Source of the DNA: an uncultured Prevotella sp.
GTDB lineage: Bacteria; Bacteroidota; Bacteroidia; Bacteroidales; Bacteroidaceae
Length of the DNA: 17,349 nt
Assembly: GCA_900550365.1 (NCBI GenBank)
Contig: URRR01000044.1
Span: 1-17,349 of the forward strand
Direction of reading: 5' to 3'
Shown: positions 1-7,017 of the stretch, piece by piece
Position numbering within the stretch: position 1 is the first letter of the stretch
How the letters are laid out: every line of letters starts with the position of its first letter
Notes under the pieces: model-generated
Told to the model about the DNA's origin: nothing
The model's input: the letters and a program-made list of their open reading frames with translations, nothing else
The model's database searches: none
Made by a program: the position numbers and the translations under genes

Positions 1-45
1 TAGGATGCGGCTCGGTAATACCAATAGCGAAAACTTCGTTTTCTC

Positions 46-76
46 TTGGTATTACGCTCGCCTTTCACTATATTTG
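46..76 (+). promoter_or_regulatory. Promoter-like sequence, upstream copy
   Basis: TATATTTG at 69-76 matches the Bacteroidetes -7 consensus TAnnTTTG. TTGG at 46-49 lies 19 bases upstream, near the expected -33 position, but is not an exact TTTG. The -33 element overlaps the right arm of the hairpin, so the fold and polymerase binding could compete. Confidence 0.5.
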
Positions 77-133
77 CTGACGCGACAATAGGATGCGGCT
101 CGGTAATACCAATAGCGAAAACTTCGTTTTCTC

Positions 134-164
134 TTGGTATTACGCTCGCCTTTCACTATATTTG
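134..164 (+). promoter_or_regulatory. Promoter-like sequence of the ompH-ompH-murI block
   Basis: This is the second copy of the same promoter-like unit. TATATTTG lies at 157-164 and TTGG at 134-137, 19 bases apart. It is 45 bases before the ATG at 210, so it is the better placed of the two copies to drive the three-gene block. Consensus match only. Confidence 0.55.
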
Positions 165-209
165 CAGATAAATACAAACATTTAATAGAAAAACAGCAAT
201 TAAAAGACA

Positions 210-719
210 ATGAAGAAATTAGTTTTAATGTTACTTATGTGCGCGCCAATGGCAGTTTTCGCACAGACTACTCCCAAGTTCGGACATGTTGACTCACAGG
301 CTATCATGGCCAGTCTTCCTGAGTTCATCAAGGCACGTGGCGAGCTTGAAGCACAATCTAAGCAGTACGAGAACGACCTGAAGGCAATGCAGGACGAGCT
401 GCAGCGCAAGTCTGACGAGTACGACAAGACGAAGAGCACCATGAACGAGACAAAGCGTACCGAGACCGAGAACGAGCTGCAGCAGCTCTTCCAGAAGGTT
501 CAGCAGGCTTATCAGGACAATCAGGCCGCTCTGCAGAAGGCACAGCAGGAGAAGCTGCAGCCTATCATGACCAAGGTAATGACGGCTATACAGAATGTAG
601 GCAAGAACGGCGGCTATGTTTACATCATGGACCGTGCCGGCGGCATACCTTATATCAGCGATACGCTGAGCAAGGACGTTACCGAGGACGTAAAGGCAGA
701 AATCAACAAGATAAAATAA
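210..719 (+). CDS. OmpH/Skp family periplasmic chaperone, first copy
   Basis: A 169-residue protein with a signal peptide (MKKLVLMLLMCAPMAVFA, cleavage probably before QT) and the OmpH pattern: an N-terminal strand (KFGHVDSQAIMASLPEF), a long Gln/Glu/Lys-rich coiled-coil section at about residues 40-120, and a C-terminal segment with GGYVYIMDRAGG. The length is normal for Skp/OmpH. Skp-type proteins form trimeric jellyfish-shaped holdases that carry unfolded outer-membrane proteins through the periplasm to the BAM complex. A paralogue follows 153 bases downstream and murI after that; in Bacteroidales this set often follows bamA, which would lie left of the window (inference). The family assignment is firm, the exact clients unknown. 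Confidence 0.93.
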   Translation: MKKLVLMLLMCAPMAVFAQTTPKFGHVDSQAIMASLPEFIKARGELEAQSKQYENDLKAMQDELQRKSDEYDKTKSTMNETKRTETENELQQLFQKVQQAYQDNQAALQKAQQEKLQPIMTKVMTAIQNVGKNGGYVYIMDRAGGIPYISDTLSKDVTEDVKAEINKIK

Positions 720-747
720 CAGCCCGTAAGGCTAATCAATAAGTCAG

Positions 748-837
748 GGGAGTTAAAGTAGTTAAAGGCTATGCCGCCGCTGCTCCGCGCCGTTTGTCGC
801 GGTCGTCAGGGTGCTGTCTTTAATTCCTTTAACTCCC
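748..837. repeat. Imperfect inverted repeat between the two ompH genes
   Basis: Arms at 748-767 and 818-837 pair over 20 positions with two exceptions, one of which would be a G-U pair in RNA. The first 11 bp (GGGAGTTAAAG/CTTTAACTCCC) are perfect. The 50-base loop is GC-rich. There is no T-run after the right arm, so a simple terminator is unlikely. It may be an RNA stability or processing element, or a repeat-derived spacer. The arms are built from the gttaaag word that recurs in other spacers of this window. Confidence 0.7.
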
Positions 838-872
838 TTAAGTTTTTAAAATACATAATGCACGGTTTACAA

Positions 873-1394
873 ATGCGAAAACTATTATCCCTCCTGGCAG
901 TAATGTTATTCACCTTGACTGCCGGGGCGCAGGTCAAGTTCGGTTATCTCAGTTACGGCGATGCCATCAAGGCCATGCCCGATTATGCCGTCATGCAGCA
1001 GAATCTGGCAACGCTCCGCACGCAGTATGAGGACGAGACCAAGCGTTCGGAGGCAGAGTTCAATGAAAAGTACGAGCTGTTCCTTGAAGGGCAGGGCAGT
1101 CTTGACCGCCCCATTCTGCAGAAGCGACAGTCAGAGCTGCAAGAGATGCTTACAAAGAATATTTCGTTCAAGAAGGAGGCAGAGCGCCTCTTAAAGCAGG
1201 CCGAGGCCGATATGTATGCGCCGTTGAAGAAGAAGCTCGACGACATTCTCAATAAGATAGGCTTGGAACGCGGCTATGCCTTCATCCTCAACACCGACGG
1301 CGACGCCCTGCCTTTTGTCAGTACGGTTTACGGTGAAGACATAACGGCGCTCGTGCTTGATGCCGTCAGGGAGCAGCAGCCGCAGCAACGTTAG
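873..1394 (+). CDS. OmpH/Skp family periplasmic chaperone, second copy
   Basis: I start this at the ATG at 873, giving 173 residues and a clean signal peptide (MRKLLSLLAVMLFTLTAGA, then QVKFGYL). The open frame extends back to 771 but would place a basic, low-complexity leader before the signal sequence, and that stretch lies in the intergenic inverted repeat; 858 is another ATG but also spoils the signal peptide. The mature part shows the OmpH layout: a strand with YGDAIKAMPDY, a coiled-coil region at about residues 45-120, and a C-terminal RGYAFILNTDG segment parallel to the GGYVYIMDRAG of the first copy. It is a diverged paralogue. The two may form separate or mixed trimers (inference). 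Confidence 0.9.
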   Translation: MRKLLSLLAVMLFTLTAGAQVKFGYLSYGDAIKAMPDYAVMQQNLATLRTQYEDETKRSEAEFNEKYELFLEGQGSLDRPILQKRQSELQEMLTKNISFKKEAERLLKQAEADMYAPLKKKLDDILNKIGLERGYAFILNTDGDALPFVSTVYGEDITALVLDAVREQQPQQR

Positions 1395-1433
1395 CCTCAT
1401 GTGCGCTTTTCCGCAGAAAAACAATATTGCCAT

Positions 1434-2354
1434 ATGAACACATCAGATATCCGCATTACCGGTAAAAGCCCGTTGCTTTCAGAGGGCGCGGCCGCTGACG
1501 CGCCTGCCGGAGCAGGCATGGCCATGCATGACGGAGCCGGACCAATAGGCGTGTTTGACTCCGGTTACGGCGGCCTTACCATTCTTCATGAGATGCGCAG
1601 CCTGCTGCCGCAGTATGATTTTCTATACCTTGGCGACAACGCCCGCGCTCCCTACGGCCCGCGTTCGTTTGATGTAGTATATCAGTTTACGCGCGAAGCC
1701 GTCGTCAAACTCTTCTCGTTGGGCTGCCATCTCGTCATCCTGGCCTGCAACACGGCGTCGGCTAAGGCCCTGCGTACAATCCAACAGAACGACATTCCAC
1801 AGATAGACCCGGCCCGCAGAGTGCTGGGCGTGATACGCCCCACGGCCGAATGCATCGGCAACATCACGCGCACGCGCCACGTCGGCATACTCGCCACTGA
1901 GGGAACTATCAAGAGCGAGAGTTACGTAATGGAGATAAACAAGCTCTATCCCGACATAAAGGTAACGGGAGTGGCCTGCCCCCTGTGGGTGCCGCTTATC
2001 GAAAACAACGAGTACGACACGCCGGGAGCTGACTATTTCGTAAAGAAACGCATTGATACCCTGATGTTCCGCGACCCTGAGATTGATTCCGTTATCCTCG
2101 GCTGCACGCATTATCCTATCCTGCTCGACAAGATATTGAAGTACACCCCGCGCGGAGTCAAGATCATACCGCAGGGCGAATATGTGGCGGCAAGCCTCAA
2201 GACCTATCTCGCGCGGCATCCGGAGATGGACGTAATGTGCACCAAGCACGGCCGTTGTCATTACCTCACGACCGAGAACAAGGACAAGTTCCGCGAGTCG
2301 GCGCGTATCTTCATGCACGAGCCGGTTGACGTAGAGACAATTACTTTGGGATAA
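1434..2354 (+). CDS. murI: Glutamate racemase
   Basis: MurI interconverts L- and D-glutamate in the cytoplasm without a cofactor, supplying D-glutamate for the peptidoglycan stem peptide. Hallmarks, numbered from the ATG at 1434 (306 residues): GPIGVFDSGYGGLT with Asp42/Ser43, the first catalytic cysteine in LACNTAS (Cys105), and the second in GCTHYPIL (Cys224). A GTG at 1401 is in frame and would add 11 residues; I prefer the ATG because the added residues are not family-like. Even from the ATG there are about 34 residues before the conserved start of the fold, rich in Ala/Gly, longer than usual for the family; an internal ATG near 1518 could be the true start. It is 39 bases downstream of the second ompH, so likely in the same transcript. 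Confidence 0.95.
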   Translation: MNTSDIRITGKSPLLSEGAAADAPAGAGMAMHDGAGPIGVFDSGYGGLTILHEMRSLLPQYDFLYLGDNARAPYGPRSFDVVYQFTREAVVKLFSLGCHLVILACNTASAKALRTIQQNDIPQIDPARRVLGVIRPTAECIGNITRTRHVGILATEGTIKSESYVMEINKLYPDIKVTGVACPLWVPLIENNEYDTPGADYFVKKRIDTLMFRDPEIDSVILGCTHYPILLDKILKYTPRGVKIIPQGEYVAASLKTYLARHPEMDVMCTKHGRCHYLTTENKDKFRESARIFMHEPVDVETITLG

Positions 2355-2374
2355 ATCTAAGCATTAAGTACGGT

Positions 2375-2405
2375 GTGTAACTTTAAAAATTTCATAAAGT
2401 TACAC
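2375..2405. terminator. Inverted repeat after murI, possible terminator or operator
   Basis: GTGTAACTTTA at 2375-2385 and TAAAGTTACAC at 2395-2405 are perfect 11-bp complements around a 9-base loop. It lies 21 bases after the murI stop, as expected for a terminator, but the stem is AT-rich and no T-run follows. It also lies in front of the amylase gene, so a dimeric regulator could bind it. The structure is certain, the role is not. Confidence 0.5.
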
Positions 2406-2424
2406 TGCCGCAAGCATATTTTCA

Positions 2425-2436
2425 GCAAACGTTTGC
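2425..2436. promoter_or_regulatory. LacI-family-type operator upstream of the amylase
   Basis: GCAAACGTTTGC is a perfect 12-bp palindrome with the central CG typical of LacI/GalR-family operators. It lies 90 bases before the amylase ATG at 2527. The inference is that a LacI-family sugar-responsive repressor controls this gene. No regulator gene is in the window. The right half (AACGTTTG) also resembles a -7 promoter box with one mismatch, so repressor and polymerase might overlap. Confidence 0.55.
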
Positions 2437-2526
2437 ACTGATTTTTCAGCCGTTTCAGCTATTAAAGGCATACAGCCAAAGCACGAAACGGCTAATTTTA
2501 TGTCGTGTAAAGAAACAGTTATTACC

Positions 2527-4560
2527 ATGAAAAAGATTTTTACCTTATTCGTTTCGCTGCTCGCAGCGGCATCACTGATGGCTCAAGGGTGGCCCGCACA
2601 GTATAAGGGAGTTATGCTGCAAGGCTTCTACTGGGACTCTTTCGCCGACACGCAGTGGACCAATCTTGAGAGCCAGGCAGACGAGCTGGCCGAGTTTTTT
2701 GACCTTATCTGGATACCGCAGAGCGGTAAGTCGGGGTCTTATCCCAACAAATCAATGGGTTATGACGACCTCTGGTGGTTCACGGATTATACCAGTTCGT
2801 TCGGCAACGAGGCACAGTTGCGCTCGATGATAAAGACGTTTAAGAGCAAGGGACTGGGCACGATAGCCGACGTCGTGATTAACCATCGCTCCACGCTCGC
2901 CGGCACATGGATGCAGTTCCCCGTTGAGACTTACAACGGAAAGACCTACACCATGAGCGCCGCCGACGTATGTTCAAATGACGACGCGGCAAGTCCGGAC
3001 AATCCGGAAGAGGAGCCCACGGGCGCGCCTGACAGCGGCGACGGCTTTGACGGGGCACGAGACCTCGACCACTCCAGCGTCAACGTGCAGACCGTTGTCA
3101 AGGCATATCTCGATTTCCTGTTAAATGATTTAGGCTATGCCGGCTTCCGTTACGATATGGTTAAGGGCTATGCGCCAAAGTACACGGCGATTTATAACGC
3201 GTCGGCACAGCCCCAATACTCCGTAGGTGAATACTGGGACGGCAACGCATCTAACGTGGAAGCCTGGATAGACGGCACCAAGAGCGACGGCATTATACAG
3301 TCGGCAGCGTTTGATTTCCCGCTGAAATACTACCTGCGCGACTGCTGCAATGCCAATTCGGGGTGGAACAGACAGATCGACAACAGCCTCATGTTCTCGC
3401 CTAAATACAGGCGTTACGCCGTAACATTCGTGGACAATCACGACACTTATGGCCGCGGCAATGACAGTGAGATTACAAAAAATGTCCTGGCCGCCAACGC
3501 CTTCATACTGGCAATGCCCGGCACTCCGTGCGTCTTCCTGCCGCATTGGAAAGCCTATAAGCAGGCTATCAAGCAGATGATTTACGCCCGCAAGGCCGTC
3601 GGAATAAGCAACATGAGCACGTTTAAGGGACTTAATAACACCACCGCACAGTACGCCGCTCAGGTAAACGGAGACGCCGGCGCGTCGGTGGTGGTGCTCA
3701 TGGGCAGCACGGAATGGCCCAGCTCAACAGCCGAGGAGGCTGACTATTTCCTCGTGCAGACGGGCGACAACTTCGCCTACTACCTGTCGCGCAGCGCCGA
3801 GACGGCATGGGCCAGCGTGCCCTCAGGCACTTATGACAACGCCATAACCGTTACGCTGAATGCTGTTACCGCGCAAGACGGCGTGCAGATAGTCTACACC
3901 ACTGACGGCACGGAGCCTTCGGCTGCTAACGGCACTAAGGTAAACGACGGCGCGCAGATAACCGTCAGCACCGGCTGTACGCTCAAGGCAGGCCTGCTCT
4001 CGGGCGGAACGGTAAGCGGAATTATCACGCGCAACTATACAATAAAGGCTTTCCAGCCGCACGACATCACCGTTTACGTCAATGCCGACGCCGTGGGCTG
4101 GCAGCAGATGTATTACCACACGTGGGGCGGCGACGGCTCTCACGGCACCAACTGGCCGGGCAAACTCGTTACGGCAACCAAGGAAGTGGGCGGCAAGACG
4201 TGGTATTATAACACCTACCGCCTCAACTCTTCTGGCGATTATGTCAGCTTCGTGTTCGATGCAGGGTCGAATGCAAACCAGACGGTTAATGTGGAAAACG
4301 TCACCACGGATAAGTATTATGAGATTTCCACGCAGACGTCAGGCAGCCATCATCTCGTCTACGACGTTACCGCCGACTATTCAACGGGCATCTCGTCGGT
4401 CACCGTCAGCAATGGCGAAGCCGTCGGCCGTCCCGGCGTTTACACGATAGACGGCCGCCTTGTGCGCATGACTGAGCGCGGCACTTCTGCCTCAGAGGCT
4501 GTCAGCGGACTGCCCCGCGGCCTGTATATCGTCAACGGCCGCAAGATGGTTGTGCGCTGA
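2527..4560 (+). CDS. Secreted GH13 alpha-amylase with accessory C-terminal domains
   Basis: A 677-residue starch hydrolase from the ATG at 2527; an upstream ATG at 2500 would bury the signal peptide (MKKIFTLFVSLLAAASLMAQ). The four GH13 motifs are intact: DVVINH (115-120), GFRYDMVKG with nucleophile Asp210, GEYWDG with acid/base Glu235, and FVDNHD ending at Asp306. This is an active-looking (beta/alpha)8 amylase, resembling compact plant-type amylases around GEYW and KGYA. After about residue 430 comes a chitobiase/hexosaminidase C-terminal-like repeat (VYTTDGTEPS), then at about 507-600 an aromatic-rich domain (MYYHTWGGDG, NWPGK, WYYN) resembling starch-binding modules. The last 45 residues (GVYTIDGRLVR to GLYIVNGRKMVVR) look like a type A C-terminal sorting domain of the type IX secretion system. 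It stands alone between murI and metG, with a terminator behind it. Confidence 0.93.
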   Translation: MKKIFTLFVSLLAAASLMAQGWPAQYKGVMLQGFYWDSFADTQWTNLESQADELAEFFDLIWIPQSGKSGSYPNKSMGYDDLWWFTDYTSSFGNEAQLRSMIKTFKSKGLGTIADVVINHRSTLAGTWMQFPVETYNGKTYTMSAADVCSNDDAASPDNPEEEPTGAPDSGDGFDGARDLDHSSVNVQTVVKAYLDFLLNDLGYAGFRYDMVKGYAPKYTAIYNASAQPQYSVGEYWDGNASNVEAWIDGTKSDGIIQSAAFDFPLKYYLRDCCNANSGWNRQIDNSLMFSPKYRRYAVTFVDNHDTYGRGNDSEITKNVLAANAFILAMPGTPCVFLPHWKAYKQAIKQMIYARKAVGISNMSTFKGLNNTTAQYAAQVNGDAGASVVVLMGSTEWPSSTAEEADYFLVQTGDNFAYYLSRSAETAWASVPSGTYDNAITVTLNAVTAQDGVQIVYTTDGTEPSAANGTKVNDGAQITVSTGCTLKAGLLSGGTVSGIITRNYTIKAFQPHDITVYVNADAVGWQQMYYHTWGGDGSHGTNWPGKLVTATKEVGGKTWYYNTYRLNSSGDYVSFVFDAGSNANQTVNVENVTTDKYYEISTQTSGSHHLVYDVTADYSTGISSVTVSNGEAVGRPGVYTIDGRLVRMTERGTSASEAVSGLPRGLYIVNGRKMVVR

Positions 4561-4606
4561 TAACACCGCAAAATATATCTGCCTGATATTCAATAACATA
4601 CAAACC

Positions 4607-4698
4607 GCTTTGCAAAAGGCCGCCTTTTACCCGCTAAAAGGCGGCCTTTTATCGTTCAATTCATGGCCTTTTACAAGGCGAAAGGGCACCTTTTGGAA
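4607..4698. repeat. Dispersed intergenic hairpin element, copy A
   Basis: This 92-base stretch aligns without gaps to 17164-17255, with about 72 of 92 positions identical by hand count. Both copies carry a perfect 15-bp stem with a 7-base loop, followed by a less conserved half containing a GGCCTTTT word and ending in TTGGAA. Within the stem, one base pair differs between the copies (C-G here, T-A there) with pairing kept. It sits after the amylase and before the metG promoter. Confidence 0.85.
4614..4650 (+). terminator. Rho-independent terminator of the amylase gene
   Basis: AAAAGGCCGCCTTTT (4614-4628) and AAAAGGCGGCCTTTT (4636-4650) form a perfect 15-bp stem with a 7-base loop, GC-rich at its core and ending in T4. 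It lies 53 bases after the amylase stop codon. The A-run and T-run symmetry would allow it to work in both directions. Confidence 0.85.
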
Positions 4699-4772
4699 TG
4701 CGTGTGGCCGTCGGCGACACGCCATATGCGCAAAAATACGGCGCCAATCCCCGTTGTTACGATTTTTTTCAG

Positions 4773-4780
4773 TACTTTTG
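4773..4780 (+). promoter_or_regulatory. -7 box of the metG promoter
   Basis: TACTTTTG matches TAnnTTTG exactly, 49 bases before the metG ATG. No good TTTG is found at the usual -33 distance; TTG at 4754-4756 is closer than expected. A 10-bp palindrome, CCACATGTGG at 4783-4792, covers the expected transcription start and could be an operator, though a chance palindrome of this size is also possible. Confidence 0.55.
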
Positions 4781-4829
4781 CACCACATGTGGGCACATCC
4801 CGCCCATTGCAACACATATCAAACAGATT

Positions 4830-6878
4830 ATGGAAAATCAAAAGAATTATAAGCGCACTACCGTCACCGCCGCCCTGCCTTACGCCAACGGCGGAGTGCA
4901 CATAGGTCACCTGGCCGGAGTGTATGTGCCTGCGGACATCTACGTGCGTTACCTGAGACTGAAGAAACAGGACGTTAAGTTTATCTGCGGAAGCGACGAG
5001 CACGGCGTGCCAATCACTATCCGCGCCAAGAAAGAGGGCATAACGCCCCAGCAGGTGGTAGACCGCTACCACTCACTCATCAAGAAGAGCTTTGAGGACT
5101 TCGGCATTTCGTTCGACATCTACAGCCGCACCACGTCGGATACGCACACCGAGGTGGCGTCAGCTTTCTTCAAGAAGCTGTACGATGAGGGCAAGCTGGT
5201 AGAGAAAACGTCAATGCAGTATTATGACGAGGAGGCGCATCAGTTTCTTGCCGACCGCTACATCACGGGCGAATGCCCCCACTGCCACAACCCGAAGGCA
5301 TACGGTGACCAGTGCGAGAAGTGCGGTTCTGACCTTGACCCGACCGAGCTTATCAATCCGGTGAGCGCTATCACAGGCTCGAAACCCGTGCTGCGCGAGA
5401 CCAAGAACTGGTATCTGCCGCTGAATGAATACCAGGACTGGCTGAAGAAATGGATACTTGAGGGCCACAAGGAGTGGCGCCCGAACGTGTACGGGCAGTG
5501 CAAGTCATGGCTCGACCTCGACCTGCAGCCGCGCGCGATGACGCGTGACCTCGACTGGGGAATACCCGTTCCTGTAGAGGGAGCTGAGGGCAAGGTGCTC
5601 TACGTGTGGTTTGACGCGCCGATAGGATATATCTCTAACACGAAGGAACTGCTGCCCGACGAGTGGCAGAAGTGGTGGAAAGACCCTGAGACACGCCTTG
5701 TCCACTTCATCGGAAAGGACAATATCGTGTTCCACTGCATCATCTTCCCGTCGATACTTCACGCCATGGGCGACTATATTCTGCCCGACAACGTGCCGGC
5801 AAACGAGTTTCTTAACCTTGAGAACGACAAGATTTCGACATCCCGCAACTGGGCCGTTTGGTTGCACGAGTACCTCGTTGACCTGCCCGGAAAGCAGGAC
5901 GTGCTGCGCTATGTGCTTACCGCCAATGCGCCCGAGACCAAGGACAACAACTTCACCTGGAAAGATTTCCAGGAGCGTAACAACAGTGAGCTGGTTGGCA
6001 TTTACGGCAACTTCGTCAACCGTGCGCTGCAGCTTACGAAGAAATACTTTAACTGCGTAGTGCCCGCCTGCGGCGAGCTGACCGACATCGACCGCCAGAC
6101 TATCGATGAGTTCCATGACGTTAAGGCAAACGTTGAGCGTCTGCTGGACAACTTCAAGTTCCGTGATGCACTCAAAGAGGCCATGAACCTCGCCCGCATC
6201 GGCAACAAGTATATCGCTGACTGTGAGCCATGGAAGGTGGCAAAGACCGACATGAAGCGCGTCGAGACTATCCTCAACATCTCTCTGCAGCTTGTTGCCA
6301 ACCTCTCGATTGCCTTCGAGCCGTTCCTGCCTTTCAGCTCGGCACGCCTCCGCAAGATGCTCAATATCGACTCGTTCGACTGGAACCGGCTCGGCTCTAC
6401 TGACCTGCTGCCTGCCGGACATCAGCTTGCCGAGCCCGAACTGCTGTTCGAGAAGATTGAGGATGACGTCATCCAGTATCAGCTCGACAAGCTCGAGGCC
6501 ACCAAGAAGGCCAACGCCGAGGCCGCATATAAGGCTAAGGAGATTAAGCCGGTGATAGCTTTTGAAGACTTTGAGAAGCTCGACATGCGTGTAGGTCTTA
6601 TCAAAGCGTGCGAGAAAGTGAAGAAGGCAGACAAGCTGCTGAAGTTTACCATCGACGACGGCAGCGGCAAAGACCGCACCATTGTGTCAGGTATCGCGAA
6701 ATATTATAACCCCGAAGACCTTGTCGGCAAGCGTGTCTGCTTCGTCGCCAACCTTGCTCCGCGCAAGCTGAAGGGCATCGAGAGCCAGGGCATGATTCTC
6801 TCTGCCGAGGACTTTGACGGCTCGCTCAGCGTGATAACCACCACCGCCGACGTAAAGCCCGGCAGCCAGGTGTGCTGA
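4830..6878 (+). CDS. metG: Methionyl-tRNA synthetase with C-terminal tRNA-binding domain
   Basis: This class I aminoacyl-tRNA synthetase charges tRNA-Met with methionine in the cytoplasm. The start is the ATG at 4830, which begins MENQKNYKRTTVTAALPYANGGVHIGHL; the open frame upstream to 4698 covers the promoter and is non-coding. Visible motifs: HIGH at 24-27, a zinc knuckle with CPHC (149-152) and CEKC (162-165), and the KMSKS-equivalent KISTS at 334-338. The anticodon-binding helical domain follows (about 390-550). At about 575-682 there is an EMAP/Trbp111-type oligonucleotide-binding domain (MRVGLIKACEKVKKADKLL to GIESQGMILSA), which aids tRNA binding and dimerisation. At 682 residues it has the normal length of the long bacterial form. 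It is a single-gene unit with its own promoter and terminator. Confidence 0.97.
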   Translation: MENQKNYKRTTVTAALPYANGGVHIGHLAGVYVPADIYVRYLRLKKQDVKFICGSDEHGVPITIRAKKEGITPQQVVDRYHSLIKKSFEDFGISFDIYSRTTSDTHTEVASAFFKKLYDEGKLVEKTSMQYYDEEAHQFLADRYITGECPHCHNPKAYGDQCEKCGSDLDPTELINPVSAITGSKPVLRETKNWYLPLNEYQDWLKKWILEGHKEWRPNVYGQCKSWLDLDLQPRAMTRDLDWGIPVPVEGAEGKVLYVWFDAPIGYISNTKELLPDEWQKWWKDPETRLVHFIGKDNIVFHCIIFPSILHAMGDYILPDNVPANEFLNLENDKISTSRNWAVWLHEYLVDLPGKQDVLRYVLTANAPETKDNNFTWKDFQERNNSELVGIYGNFVNRALQLTKKYFNCVVPACGELTDIDRQTIDEFHDVKANVERLLDNFKFRDALKEAMNLARIGNKYIADCEPWKVAKTDMKRVETILNISLQLVANLSIAFEPFLPFSSARLRKMLNIDSFDWNRLGSTDLLPAGHQLAEPELLFEKIEDDVIQYQLDKLEATKKANAEAAYKAKEIKPVIAFEDFEKLDMRVGLIKACEKVKKADKLLKFTIDDGSGKDRTIVSGIAKYYNPEDLVGKRVCFVANLAPRKLKGIESQGMILSAEDFDGSLSVITTTADVKPGSQVC

Positions 6879-6884
6879 CGCAAA

Positions 6885-7007
6885 TTAAGAATTAAGAGTT
6901 AAGAAAAAAATGCTTTGTCGGGTGGCTTCTTATAGGGCTTTTAGACCCTATATGGCTTATAAGCTGTTACCCGACAAAGCATTTTTTTCTTAACTCTTAA
7001 TTCTTAA
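6885..7007. terminator. Bidirectional terminator with a 39-bp perfect inverted repeat
   Basis: Arms at 6885-6923 and 6969-7007 are perfect reverse complements over 39 bases. The core is ATGCTTTGTCGGGT with an A7 run on its outer left side and a T7 run on its outer right side, so RNA from either strand gives a GC-containing stem followed by U7. The 45-base loop contains a second 7-bp stem (TATAGGG/CCCTATA). It lies 6 bases after the metG stop and 11 bases before the end of the convergent minus-strand gene, so it can end both transcripts. Confidence 0.92.
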
Positions 7008-7017
7008 CTCTTAATTT

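Larger units (their letters stand above)
1..165. repeat. Tandem 77-base direct repeat with internal hairpin
   Basis: The 77-base unit at 1-77 recurs without change at 89-165, separated by 11 bases. Each unit holds a perfect 10-bp inverted repeat (GTAATACCAA at 15-24, TTGGTATTAC at 46-55; 103-112 and 134-143 in copy 2). Inside it is a smaller 6-bp stem (GAAAAC/GTTTTC, 29-34 and 38-43). Each unit ends in the promoter-like TATATTTG. The pair sits directly upstream of the first OmpH gene. The duplication is seen directly; its function is inferred. It may be part of a longer array, because the first copy begins at the window edge. Confidence 0.9.

Noticed and set aside
1..165. CRISPR-like array
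   Set aside because: There are only two copies, the unit is 77 bases with an 11-base spacer, and each unit carries a promoter box; no cas genes are present.
771..872. Upstream extension of the second OmpH protein
   Set aside because: It would place 34 odd residues before a clean signal peptide and overlaps the intergenic inverted repeat.
1623..2318. Open frame antisense to murI
   Set aside because: It is a shadow of the sense gene, with no domain or signal and no promoter.
4698..4829. Upstream extension of metG
   Set aside because: The stretch contains the promoter box at 4773-4780, and the added residues do not resemble the synthetase N-terminus.
5505..6422. Long open frame antisense to metG
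   Set aside because: It lies entirely opposite a strongly conserved gene and has no family-like motifs; GC-rich codon bias explains it.
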